Shown here: piece after piece, positions 1 to 8,042 of the stretch
How the letters are laid out: every line of letters begins with the position of its first letter
How positions within the stretch are numbered: position 1 is the stretch's first letter
Source: Brevibacterium sp. S111
Lineage (GTDB): Bacteria > Actinomycetota > Actinomycetes > Actinomycetales > Brevibacteriaceae
Direction: 5' to 3'
Assembly (NCBI RefSeq): GCF_004745075.1
Contig: NZ_RHFH01000015.1
Span: forward strand, 19,142 to 83,141
DNA: 64,000 bases
Position numbers and translations under genes: made by a program
The notes under the pieces: model-generated
Told to the model about the DNA's origin: nothing
Databases searched by the model: none
Seen by the model: only the letters and a program-made list of their open reading frames with translations

Positions 1-2378
1 GAAATCCGGGCACAAGCGCGAGTGGCAATGTCGGCCTTGCGAACAGCGGCCCTGCGAACAGCGGAAACGCCGGCACACTCAGTGGCGAGCGCATCATCAG
101 CAGCGACGGATCAGTCGACCTCCCCGTCGAGAGGTCCCCGCACCTCAACCTGCACATCGCCTACGAGATTTCAGGCAAGTCCAATCGCAGCCGCCGGACC
201 ACGAAGACATCCACCACGAAGACCCCTTCCCCGGACATGCGCCTGAACTGGTCCTGGATCTATTATTCTCCGCAGCGGACATGCCCCCTCGTGCCTCATC
301 ACAGCGAGTTGGCCAATACGCAAGGAGGTCGTGATCAGAAGTTCGAACACGCAGTGCTCCGACGGCTGCGCGCCATCGACCCCGACGCCGCGCGCACCGA
401 GTCACGCACCCTGACCGGCATCGACGCCGCCACGTACAGCACACGAGTGCTGCCCCGCATCCAGGATCTCGACGACGTCACCGTCACCTTCGCAGATGCC
501 GATAACGCCCCTGACTTCCGCGAACTCGAGGAGACTCCGCAGGTGAGCCTCCGTACTTCGGCCACCGATGACTCGGACTGGTTCGACCTCGGCATCGACG
601 TCACCGTCGACGGCCACGAGATCCCTTTCGTCGACCTGTTCACGGCACTCGCGCAGGAGCAGTCCCACCTCATCCTCGATGACGGTTCGTTCTTCTCCCT
701 CGAGAATCCCGTCTTCGACCGACTGCGCGAACTCCTCGCCGAGGCGAATGCCCTCGACGGTTTCTCACCGGAGAACCCGCAGATCAGCCGCTACCAGACG
801 GCCCTGTACGACGAACTCGAGGACCTCGCCGACGATGTTGCCGACGATCCCCGATGGTCCGAACTCATGGACGGGCTGAGGGACCTCGATGCCGTCGCCG
901 AGGTGGCCGTGCCCGAGACCGTGAACGCGCAGCTGCGGCCCTACCAGGTGGAGGGCTTCCGATGGTTGGCATTTCTCCGTGAACATCACCTCGGCGGGAT
1001 CCTCGCCGACGATATGGGCTTGGGCAAAACCCTGCAGACGCTCGCCCTCATCGACTACGACCGGATCGAGCGCGAAGCTCAGCCCACAGCCGAACCCACG
1101 GTCGAACACGTGGATGAGCACGCGGCGGAGACGCGGGTTCCGTTTCTCGTGGTCGCCCCCACCTCGGTGGTGGCCAATTGGATGCTCGAGGCCCGCAAGT
1201 TCACTCCGCACCTGACCGTGACCGCGGTGGGGGAGACTGCGAAGAAGCGCAAACGCCCAGTCGCCGAGGCGGTCGCAGGCGCCGATATCGTCGTCACCTC
1301 GTACGCGGTGATGCGTCTCGACATCGACGAATTCGCCGGTCTCGATTGGGCGGGCGTCATCTTCGACGAAGCCCAATTCATGAAGAACCATCAGGCGAAG
1401 ACGCACCGGGCAGCGAGGCGGCTCGACGCCCCGTTCCGGTTGGCGATCACGGGTACGCCGATGGAGAACTCGCTCACCGATGTGTGGTCGCTGATCGCAA
1501 TCACCTCGCCGGGGCTGTTCCCGAACGCGAAGCGCTTCCGGGAACACTACGTTCGCCCGATCGAATCAGGCGAAGATCCGAGCCGCATGGATCGTCTGCG
1601 GTCGCGGCTGCGGCCATTCATGCTTCGGCGAACGAAGGACCTCGTCGCAGCGGATCTGCCGGAGAAGCAGGAGCAGGTGCTCACAGTCGAACTCGAGCCG
1701 GCGCATCGGCGTCTTTATGACACGGTGCTGCAGCGCGAACGCAAACAGGTGCTCGGGCTCCTCGGCGACTTCGAGAAGAACCGGTTCGCGATCTTCCGGT
1801 CGCTGACCCTGCTGCGGATGCTCGCGCTCGCCCCTGGGATCGTGGCCGACTACGCGGACTCCGGGATCGCCTCGAGCAAGCTCGGTGCGCTGATGAGCCA
1901 TCTTCGCGAGGTCCGCGACGAGGGTCACCGGGCTCTCGTGTTCAGCCAGTTCACGAGCTATCTGGGTGCGGTTGCGACCGAACTCGAGGACAACGGGATC
2001 GACTACGTCTACCTCGACGGGTCCACGAAGGATCGGACGAAGGTCATCGAAGCCTTTCGTGAGGGCAGCGCCCCCGTGTTCCTCATCAGTCTCAAGGCCG
2101 GCGGGTTCGGACTCACCCTCACCGAGGCGGACTACGTTTTCCTGCTCGACCCGTGGTGGAACCCGGCGGCGGAGTCCCAAGCCGTCGATCGGTCGCACCG
2201 GATCGGGCAGACCCGACAGGTCATGGTCTACCGGCTCGTCGCCGAGAATACGATCGAAGAGAAGGTGCTGGCGCTGCAGACGAAGAAGGCCGACCTGTTC
2301 ACCGCGCTCATGGACGAGGGCAGCGCGTTCAGTGAGGTGATCTCGGCCGCGGACATCAAGGGCCTGCTGGAGGGGTGA
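1..2378 (+). CDS. SNF2-family DNA/RNA helicase-like ATPase, 5'-truncated by the window edge
   Basis: The reading frame is open from base 3 with no stop, so the gene begins before the window; the first ATG inside (237) is probably internal. The visible part has a superfamily 2 SNF2 core: a Walker A loop DDMGLGKT (about 1009-1032), a DEAQ box in place of DEAH (about 1366-1377), a motif III-like TGTPMEN (about 1449-1469), and the helicase C lobe with LDGSTKDR, LKAGGFGLTLT, and the arginine-finger block QAVDRSHRIGQ (about 2179-2211). Bacterial proteins of this type use ATP to remodel nucleoprotein and usually carry an N-terminal SWIM zinc finger, which would lie upstream. The N-terminal visible stretch has short repeats of A-N-S-G. 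It converges on the next gene, overlapping it by 23 bases. Confidence 0.9.
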   Translation, partial: NPGTSASGNVGLANSGPANSGNAGTLSGERIISSDGSVDLPVERSPHLNLHIAYEISGKSNRSRRTTKTSTTKTPSPDMRLNWSWIYYSPQRTCPLVPHHSELANTQGGRDQKFEHAVLRRLRAIDPDAARTESRTLTGIDAATYSTRVLPRIQDLDDVTVTFADADNAPDFRELEETPQVSLRTSATDDSDWFDLGIDVTVDGHEIPFVDLFTALAQEQSHLILDDGSFFSLENPVFDRLRELLAEANALDGFSPENPQISRYQTALYDELEDLADDVADDPRWSELMDGLRDLDAVAEVAVPETVNAQLRPYQVEGFRWLAFLREHHLGGILADDMGLGKTLQTLALIDYDRIEREAQPTAEPTVEHVDEHAAETRVPFLVVAPTSVVANWMLEARKFTPHLTVTAVGETAKKRKRPVAEAVAGADIVVTSYAVMRLDIDEFAGLDWAGVIFDEAQFMKNHQAKTHRAARRLDAPFRLAITGTPMENSLTDVWSLIAITSPGLFPNAKRFREHYVRPIESGEDPSRMDRLRSRLRPFMLRRTKDLVAADLPEKQEQVLTVELEPAHRRLYDTVLQRERKQVLGLLGDFEKNRFAIFRSLTLLRMLALAPGIVADYADSGIASSKLGALMSHLREVRDEGHRALVFSQFTSYLGAVATELEDNGIDYVYLDGSTKDRTKVIEAFREGSAPVFLISLKAGGFGLTLTEADYVFLLDPWWNPAAESQAVDRSHRIGQTRQVMVYRLVAENTIEEKVLALQTKKADLFTALMDEGSAFSEVISAADIKGLLEG

Positions 2379-3078
2379 GCGGTCTTCGATCTGTCGGAGA
2401 GGCAGATTCAAAGACATCCTTGAGCGCCATCCGGCTGGGGCGAGGCAGCGGTTCCTGGTCGTCGCGCCCTTTCGTCTCGAAGCTCTGCAGCAGATAGGCG
2501 ATGAGCCGCCTTGAGAGATCGTGGGCGTGCTCGGGCGGAGCCGCACTGACACCGCTGTTGGCGAAGAAGATGAGCAGCAGGTCGCTGGGGTCGAAGTCGC
2601 GGCGCAGTCGGCCGGCATCCTGGGCCCGGCAGACGAGTTTCGCAAACGTCGCTTCCGCGTGATTGCTCTTCTCGTTCACTCCCGAGTCCTCGGTGATCGT
2701 CGTGATGAAGGCCTCGGTGAAACCGCGATCCTCGACCTGCATCCGGCCGAGCTCGTCGACGAATCTGCAGAAGCCATGCCACGGATCCGGGTCGGCCGCG
2801 GCATCGTCGAGGATAGATTCGCAATGAGTGATCTGAGTCGAGAACACCTCGTCGATGAGTGACCTGCGATCTGGGAACCGGCGGAACAGGGTGGCCGCGC
2901 CGACCCCTGCACGCCTGGCGATCGCTGCCATGGGGGCATCGATGCCTCGGTCCGCAAAGAGCTGCCTGGCCGCGGCGACGATACGAGCCCGGTTCTGGGC
3001 GGCATCAGCACGCAGCCTCGGACGTGCGGGGGCGAAGCCATCAGGTTCTTGCGCCTCGATCTGAGTCGACTCCGCCAT
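2356..3078 (-). CDS. TetR/AcrR family transcriptional regulator
   Basis: A protein of about 240 residues with an N-terminal helix-turn-helix: the segment RARIVAAARQLFADRGID, then AAIARRAGVGAATLFRRFPD, is the classic TetR DNA-binding fold. The C-terminal ligand domain is not recognisable at family level. I place the start at the ATG at 3078, behind a purine-rich AGAGAAGA; a GTG four codons upstream (3090) is also possible. The gene is divergent from the PanE-like oxidoreductase, and an 18-bp perfect dyad lies in the gap (3143-3160), so it probably controls itself and that neighbour. Its 3' end overlaps the helicase gene. Confidence 0.88.
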   Translation of the reverse strand: MAESTQIEAQEPDGFAPARPRLRADAAQNRARIVAAARQLFADRGIDAPMAAIARRAGVGAATLFRRFPDRRSLIDEVFSTQITHCESILDDAAADPDPWHGFCRFVDELGRMQVEDRGFTEAFITTITEDSGVNEKSNHAEATFAKLVCRAQDAGRLRRDFDPSDLLLIFFANSGVSAAPPEHAHDLSRRLIAYLLQSFETKGRDDQEPLPRPSRMALKDVFESASPTDRRPLTPPAGP

Positions 3079-3142
3079 TTCTTCTCTCACTTCCGCCGGA
3101 TTCGGAATGCCGCGATGGTTCCTCTGCTTAGCCTATACGTAA

Positions 3143-3160
3143 GTGGAAACTGCATTCCAC
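3143..3160. promoter_or_regulatory. Perfect dyad, candidate TetR operator
   Basis: GTGGAA-N6-TTCCAC is a perfect inverted repeat in the 158-base gap between the divergent TetR and PanE-like genes. Its length and position fit a TetR-type operator; the assignment is by context only. Confidence 0.5.
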
Positions 3161-3236
3161 ATACTGTGGAGCGGCGCGATGCGCCGAAAGGTGCAGAAGT
3201 GAGAGACGCCGGAAGGCGCAGAGGAGAGTCGCAGAG

Positions 3237-4187
3237 ATGAAGATTTTGATGTTCGGCCGCGGGGTCATTTCGACGCTGTATGGATGGGCCCTGGACAAGG
3301 CGGGGAACGACGTCGACTTCTACGTTCGACCCGGGCGCGCCGTCGACTTCGGTCAGTCGGTCGATCTGGACATCAGAGACGGCAGGAAGAAGTCGTTGAA
3401 GGGGGCACCGGTGACAGGACCGTGGCCCATCAAGCTGCGTGAGGACCTCGAGGCTGATCACGACTACGACCTCATCATCGTCAGCGTCAACCACGACCAG
3501 CTGGAGACCGTAGTCGACTACCTCAGTACACGGGTCGGCAGAGCCACTGTGCTCATCTTCAACAATATCTGGGCCGAACCCGCAGCTGCGATACGGTCGC
3601 TGCCCCGCGATCACGTCGTGTGGGGCTTCCCCGGCGGCGGAGGCGGATTCTCGGGCAATACTCTGCGCGGCGGATTTATGAGGACCGTCTTCTTCGGCGA
3701 TATCGACGGGTCGAGCCACACCATCCGGCACCGTGAAGTCACCGAGCTCTTTGAAGCCGCCGGATTCTCGGCTTCGCACGTGGCGGATTTCCGGAGCTGG
3801 CTGTGGTTCCACTTCATCCTCGATGCCGCCATCATGATCGGATGGCTGCGCATGGGAAGCTTCGACGCTCTCGTCCGATCCCGGCTGGCTCTGCGCGAAG
3901 TCGTCCGACTCATCCGTGAGATGATCCCCGTGCTCACGGCGAAGGGAGGCGCCGCACGGCTCGGTGCGGGTGCGGTGAAATATGTTCCTGCAGGCGTCCT
4001 CGCGCTTGTGTCGGGGAAGCTGTTGGCCGGTGACTCCATCTCCGCTGTCATCATGAGGCAGGCCCAGGACGCCGGTCACATCGACTACGAGGCGAAGGCC
4101 GTCTACCCGCGAGATGTCCTCGCCGATGCCCGGCGTCTGGGTGTCTCGGTTCCCAAGCTCGAAGAGAACGAACCGGCTTTCAAATAG
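3237..4187 (+). CDS. Ketopantoate reductase-like (ApbA/PanE family) oxidoreductase
   Basis: 316 residues. The N terminus MKILMFGRGVISTLYGWAL matches the Rossmann start of the ApbA/PanE family (GxGxxG-like, here GRGVIS), followed by a VRPGRA stretch where NADP-binding Arg is expected and a C-terminal helical domain. The family reduces 2-ketopantoate with NADPH in pantothenate synthesis, but many actinobacterial members are paralogues of unknown substrate, and here the neighbours are a TetR regulator rather than pan genes. Start ATG at 3237 follows GGAGAGTCGCAGAG. I therefore give the family but not panE. Confidence 0.75.
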   Translation: MKILMFGRGVISTLYGWALDKAGNDVDFYVRPGRAVDFGQSVDLDIRDGRKKSLKGAPVTGPWPIKLREDLEADHDYDLIIVSVNHDQLETVVDYLSTRVGRATVLIFNNIWAEPAAAIRSLPRDHVVWGFPGGGGGFSGNTLRGGFMRTVFFGDIDGSSHTIRHREVTELFEAAGFSASHVADFRSWLWFHFILDAAIMIGWLRMGSFDALVRSRLALREVVRLIREMIPVLTAKGGAARLGAGAVKYVPAGVLALVSGKLLAGDSISAVIMRQAQDAGHIDYEAKAVYPRDVLADARRLGVSVPKLEENEPAFK

Positions 4188-4282
4188 ATCCTGACGACTG
4201 CGCACCGGCCGATCGGGCCCGGCGGGCGTCGAGGCGAGGGCGCGACGGACGAACGGACCCGTCGCGCGGTCAGGTCGACTCG

Positions 4283-4702
4283 CTATCGACTCGGAACCTC
4301 GACGAGGTTGCCCTTGATTTTGCTGAGGAAGCTCGCCCCCAGCGGAGTCAGGTCCAGCAGCTTGCGCTTCGCCCCGGTCCGCGGCGCATCGGCGGCTGTG
4401 CTCTGCAGGAACCCTGAATCCTGCAATCGTTTGATCGTGCGGTAGAGACCGCGCTCGGTGATCTGCCAGCCGGTGGCGGCGGTGACCGCCTCGGCGACGG
4501 TGGAGATCTCGGCCGGCTGATGCTCGGCAACGAGCGACAGAGTGATCGGGGTGAGCATCGACTTCTTGTAGGTCTCGACCCAGGACTCGACGCGGTGGTC
4601 GAGCCACTCCCGCTCTTCCGGGGTGAGTGCGGCCGAGCTGCCGTTCGCCCCAGCTGTGATGTCGATTGCCTCGTTCGTGGTGCCGCGAGACTCTGCCGCC
4701 AT
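4283..4702 (-). CDS. PadR-like transcriptional regulator
   Basis: 139 residues from ATG 4702. A winged-helix region is visible: LTPITLSLVAEHQPAEISTVAEAVTAATGWQITERGLYRTIKRLQDSGFLQ, then a KRKLLDLTPLGASFL wing typical of PadR proteins (KRxYxLTxxG). The start lies two bases after the stop of the upstream membrane protein, and GGAGGA in the end of that gene serves as the ribosome site, so the two are translationally coupled. This arrangement (small membrane protein plus PadR) usually means the regulator controls its own operon. Confidence 0.75.
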   Translation of the reverse strand: MAAESRGTTNEAIDITAGANGSSAALTPEEREWLDHRVESWVETYKKSMLTPITLSLVAEHQPAEISTVAEAVTAATGWQITERGLYRTIKRLQDSGFLQSTAADAPRTGAKRKLLDLTPLGASFLSKIKGNLVEVPSR

Positions 4703-4704
4703 CC

Positions 4705-5157
4705 TCAGTCCTCCCAGCCGCGGCCGAGGACTGAGCCGAGGAGGTGGACCAGCAGTCCAAGCCCCCACAGGGAGCTCATCACGATGGTGGCCCCGAACCA
4801 GGAGCTCTCGAGCAGATTGCGAGCCGCGTCTCCGGCGCCGTCGACTTCGAAGCCTAGGAACATCGCCCGGAAGATCGCGTGCAGATTGAAGGAGGTGGTG
4901 ACGGTGACGAACGCGATGACATGCGCGATGACGACACCGAAGCGGACGCGTTTGAGCACGGTCAGTTTCCGCCACAGCCACACCACGATTCCGAGGGCGA
5001 CAAGCGCGGTGAGGATTCCAGCGAGGATCGTGATCTCGCCGCCGGTGGCCGCAATGACGATCTGAACGATGGCCATGGCGAGCACGAGGCCGAGCGTGTA
5101 CGGGAGGAGAAGCGCACGGGCGTTGGCTGGCGATGACGTCTGCGGGGCCGTAGTCAT
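4705..5157 (-). CDS. Small membrane protein, four predicted transmembrane segments
   Basis: 150 residues from ATG 5157 (MTTAPQTSSPANARALLLPY). Four hydrophobic stretches are visible: LGLVLAMAIVQIVIAA, ILAGILTALVALGIVVWLW, VVIAHVIAFVTVTTSF, and IVMSSLWGLGLLVHLLG. I do not recognise a named family. It is the first gene of a two-gene operon with the PadR-like regulator, which suggests a membrane or stress function, but no substrate can be read from the sequence. Longer upstream starts (5229) are unlikely because they overlap the probable promoter. Confidence 0.65.
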   Translation of the reverse strand: MTTAPQTSSPANARALLLPYTLGLVLAMAIVQIVIAATGGEITILAGILTALVALGIVVWLWRKLTVLKRVRFGVVIAHVIAFVTVTTSFNLHAIFRAMFLGFEVDGAGDAARNLLESSWFGATIVMSSLWGLGLLVHLLGSVLGRGWED

Positions 5158-5160
5158 ATT

Positions 5161-5171
5161 GGTACTGTACC
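5161..5171. promoter_or_regulatory. Short palindrome just upstream of the membrane protein/PadR operon
   Basis: GGTAC-T-GTACC lies 4 bases upstream of the ATG at 5157. It is a perfect 5-bp-arm dyad in the position of an autoregulatory operator for the PadR-like protein. PadR sites are usually longer ATAC/GTAT dyads, so this is tentative. Confidence 0.3.
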
Positions 5172-5247
5172 TATGGTTCACTTCCTGTTGCAAGGGCCGA
5201 TTTCGCACGATCTCTCGGGCAGGGCCCACCTATGTGAGAATGTCACC

Positions 5248-5973
5248 GTGGAGATCGAAGTCAGGCACCGGCGCGCTCTGCGCGGCACCCTCGCCGCAGC
5301 ATTCGCGACCTTTGTCGCACTGACGTCGCACATCCTCGGCGGGGGATCCTTTCCGACCGCGATGGGTGTCATCGTCCCGCTGGCGCTGTCGATCCTCGTC
5401 TGTGTCCTCCTGTCCGGGCGCCACTTGTCGCTGCCGCGGCTGACGGTCTCGGTCGGAATCAGCCAAACGCTCTTCCACCTTCTGTTCTCCCTCTTCACTC
5501 CGCACGGTTCCGCATCGCTGAACGCGACGGCACGCTCCGACAACGGTCTCGCCGCGCTCCTCGGCTCGCACTCTCACCACTCGCCGGCGCACGGAGTCCA
5601 CCACACGGCGATGCACTCGACGCCCGGCGGCTTGGTGCAGATGACTCATGATTCCGCAGTCATGCCTGCCATGGACGGTTCTGTGGGTGCAGCAGCCCAG
5701 ATGCATTCGCACTCGTCGCCCGCGATGCTGCTGGCCCATTGCGTTGCCGGGATCGTGACGATCGCGATGATCTACTGGGCTGAGCGACTGCCGGTCATGC
5801 TCGGCGAGTTCGCCCGCCTCATCATCCGAGCGGTCATCCCGCGTCTCGTCACCATCAGGGCGCAGATCGAGAAGCCGCGGTCGCTGATCGGCTTCGAGCC
5901 CGAACTGCCTCGCAGCCTCGGTGTGTGCCGATCCCCGGTGTTGCGGCGAGGGCCACCGCAGCCTGCTTTCTGA
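5248..5973 (+). CDS. Histidine-rich membrane protein, probably metal-related
   Basis: About 241 residues if translation starts at GTG 5248 (VEIEVRHRRALRG); an ATG-like start further up (5173) would overlap the operator of the divergent operon. Hydrophobic segments near the N terminus (TLAAAFATFVALTSHILGG, AMGVIVPLALSILVCVLL) and later (HCVAGIVTIAMIYWAERL) flank a loop very rich in His and Met (SHSHHSPAHGVHHTAMHS, then MTHDSAVMPAMDG and MHSHSSPAM). Such loops bind copper or similar metals. It is followed by a PepSY protein, a common partner in copper or iron handling operons. I know no precise name for it. Confidence 0.65.
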   Translation: MEIEVRHRRALRGTLAAAFATFVALTSHILGGGSFPTAMGVIVPLALSILVCVLLSGRHLSLPRLTVSVGISQTLFHLLFSLFTPHGSASLNATARSDNGLAALLGSHSHHSPAHGVHHTAMHSTPGGLVQMTHDSAVMPAMDGSVGAAAQMHSHSSPAMLLAHCVAGIVTIAMIYWAERLPVMLGEFARLIIRAVIPRLVTIRAQIEKPRSLIGFEPELPRSLGVCRSPVLRRGPPQPAF

Positions 5974-6161
5974 CACTCATCACATCCGCGCATCGGCTCT
6001 CGTGAGTCGGTGCGATCACTGCTGACCGTATCTGGTCGTCGACCGCGACTGCGTGTAGTGTGCGACGACTGCCGACCGCAACTGCCCGTCGACAGCATCT
6101 GCTCGGCGAGGGCATCAGGCCGACCCGATCCGGTTCAGCGCACCTGAGAGAAAGCATCATT

Positions 6162-7667
6162 ATGACCACACCTTCATCAACCGTGCCCGAAAGTTCGGGC
6201 TCGGAACCGACCCTCCACCGTGACGACCCCGACCGCTCCGACAGGCCCGTTCCGTGGTTAGGCCCGCTTCTGCGCCGTCTCCACTTCTACGCGGGGATCC
6301 TCATCGGTCCGTTCATCCTCATCGCCGCGCTCACCGGGGCGGCCTACGCGATCAGTCCGACGCTCGAGAAGCTGGTCTATGCCGACCAGCTCAGCGTCCC
6401 CGCCGCCGACGATCCGCTGCCACTGGCCGACCAGATCGAGGCCGCGAACACCGTGATCGCAGGCAGCGATTCGACGCTGTCCGCCGTGCGACCGGCACCC
6501 GAGCCGGGCGACACCACGCGGGTGATGTATTCCGATCCCAGCCTCGGCGAGAGCGAATCCCGGGCGATCTTCGTCGACCCCGCCACCGCCGAGGTGGTCG
6601 GTGACCTCACCGTCTACGGAACCTCGGGTGCCCTGCCGCTGCGGACGTGGATCGATCAGATGCACCGGAGCCTCCACCTCGGCGACGTCGGACGGATCTA
6701 CAGCGAACTCGCCGCCTCATGGTTGGGAATCGTCGCCGCGGCAGGTCTCGTGCTCTGGATCCTCCGGGCTCGCAAAACGAAGAAGCCCGCCGCGATGCTG
6801 CGGCCGAGCCGGAAGCACAAGGGGCTGAGGCGCACGTTCTCCTGGCATGCCTCGGTGGGCGTCTGGGCGGCGATCGGGATGCTCTTCCTCTCGGCCACCG
6901 GGATCACCTGGTCGCAGTTCGGCGGGGAGAACGTGACGAAGCTGCGCGCTGCGCTGAGCTGGGAGACCCCGGCGGTATCGACGGAACTCGGCGGTCATAG
7001 CGACGCGGAAGACGCAGCGGGTGCAGCGAGCGCCGGTGCGCATGCGCATCATGGAACCTCCGCCGAGGCGGCCGACCCTGCCGCTGCTCGTTCCGTCATC
7101 GATCCGGCCGACTTCGACATGATGCTGTCGATGGCGCGCGGAGTCGGTATCGACTCCGGGGAGGTAGAGATCCTGCCGCCCGAGGCAGACGGATCAGCGT
7201 GGGTGGTGCAGGAGATCCAGCGCAGCTGGCCTACTCAGGTCGATGCGGTCGCCTTCGACCCCGAGACGATGGAGGCCACTGACCGTGTCGACTTCTCCGA
7301 TTACGGGGCAGCGGCGAAGCTCGCCCGCTGGGGTGTCGACCTGCACATGGGCACACTGTTCGGACTGGCCAACCAGATTGTCCTCTTCGCCCTGGCCCTC
7401 GGCATCGCATCGATGGTCGTCTGGGGATATGTCATGTGGTGGCAGAGGCGGCCGAAGCGGAATCCGGCGAAGAGGTTCGGGCGCGCACCCGCACGTGGTG
7501 TGCTGAATTGGGTTCCGTGGTGGGGGATGGCTGCGGTCGGTGTTGCCGCGATCGTGACCGGCCTGTTCCTGCCGCTGGTGGGCATCAGCCTCGTCGTTAT
7601 CCTCGTCTTCGACGTAGCGCTGGGGATGAGGGCACGTCGTCGTGAGCGGCGGCCAATGATGGGTTAA
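6162..7667 (+). CDS. PepSY-associated TM (PepSY_TM) domain membrane protein
   Basis: About 501 residues from ATG 6162, preceded by GAGAGAAAG. The order is typical of PepSY_TM proteins: a first membrane helix with HFYAGILIGPFILIAALTGAAYAISPTLE, extracytoplasmic PepSY modules, a second helix (LGIVAAAGLVLWILRARK), a third (ASVGVWAAIGMLFLSATGITWSQ) and further C-terminal helices (IVLFALALGIASMVVWGYVMWW; GMAAVGVAAIVTGLFLPLVGISLVVILVFD). A His-rich insertion (HSDAEDAAGAASAGAHAHHG) lies in the second external loop. The family is linked to periplasmic electron transfer and metal reduction or uptake; the His-rich upstream partner supports copper or another metal here. Confidence 0.85.
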   Translation: MTTPSSTVPESSGSEPTLHRDDPDRSDRPVPWLGPLLRRLHFYAGILIGPFILIAALTGAAYAISPTLEKLVYADQLSVPAADDPLPLADQIEAANTVIAGSDSTLSAVRPAPEPGDTTRVMYSDPSLGESESRAIFVDPATAEVVGDLTVYGTSGALPLRTWIDQMHRSLHLGDVGRIYSELAASWLGIVAAAGLVLWILRARKTKKPAAMLRPSRKHKGLRRTFSWHASVGVWAAIGMLFLSATGITWSQFGGENVTKLRAALSWETPAVSTELGGHSDAEDAAGAASAGAHAHHGTSAEAADPAAARSVIDPADFDMMLSMARGVGIDSGEVEILPPEADGSAWVVQEIQRSWPTQVDAVAFDPETMEATDRVDFSDYGAAAKLARWGVDLHMGTLFGLANQIVLFALALGIASMVVWGYVMWWQRRPKRNPAKRFGRAPARGVLNWVPWWGMAAVGVAAIVTGLFLPLVGISLVVILVFDVALGMRARRRERRPMMG

Positions 7668-7698
7668 CGCTCACTGCACCCGGGCGAAGTGTGGAAGC

Positions 7699-7789
7699 AC
7701 CACATTAGGGACAAGCCGCCATCACATTAGGTGCGGGTCGACATCACATTCTGGACAGGTCATCAGGACGCGAACCGATGACCTGTCCA
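7699..7789. repeat. Three 22-bp-spaced repeats and a 13-bp inverted repeat, possible relic of an insertion-sequence end
   Basis: CACATTAGG occurs at 7701 and 7723 and CACATTCTGG at 7745, an exact 22-base period. Immediately after, TGGACAGGTCATC (7752-7764) is repeated inverted at 7777-7789 with a 12-base spacer. Multiple short tandem repeats of about 20 bases are a known feature of IS21-type termini; no transposase is present. The block sits directly at the end of a truncated nitrilase gene, which fits a past insertion or excision. The inverted repeat alone could also act as a transcription terminator, but no T-run follows it. Confidence 0.4.
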
Positions 7790-8042
7790 AAATGGGTTCG
7801 GTCGGGGGCAGTGTTCGGCCGGATCGAAATCGAGGTGCGAACGGGTTTTGGCACTCGGGTCGATGTCGGCGTAGAGGATCGTCTCCTCTTCGCAGACTGG
7901 TCCGGCCAGCACCTCACCGGTGGGCGCGATGATGACGCTGCCGCTGCGGATAGCGGTCCAGCCGTAGGGCAGTTCTTCGTCGAAGGGGTGGTGGTCGGGG
8001 CGCTCGCCTTGAGTGGACGAGCGCCCCGGCTGCTTGAAGTCA
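7763..8042 (-). pseudogene. C-terminal remnant of a nitrilase-family amidohydrolase
   Basis: Read on the minus strand directly after the hyuB stop, the frame encodes the nitrilase C-terminal signature: FDEELPYGW, then GSVIIAPTGEVLAGP, EEETILYADID and HLDFDPAEHCPRP. These match the region after the catalytic domain of carbon-nitrogen hydrolases (xxGEVLAGPxxxEEGILYADxD, FDFDPVGHYxRPDxF). There is no in-frame start codon after the hyuB stop, and the catalytic Glu-Lys-Cys part is absent, so it cannot be functional. It is probably the end of a former third gene of the hydantoinase operon, lost by deletion. Confidence 0.7.

Noticed and set aside
3087..4760. Long minus-strand frame across the PanE-like gene
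   Set aside because: No conserved domain; overlaps well-supported PanE-like and PadR genes.
7699..7751. CRISPR-like repeats
   Set aside because: Only three 9-10-base units at 22-base spacing, no full repeats or spacers, no cas genes.
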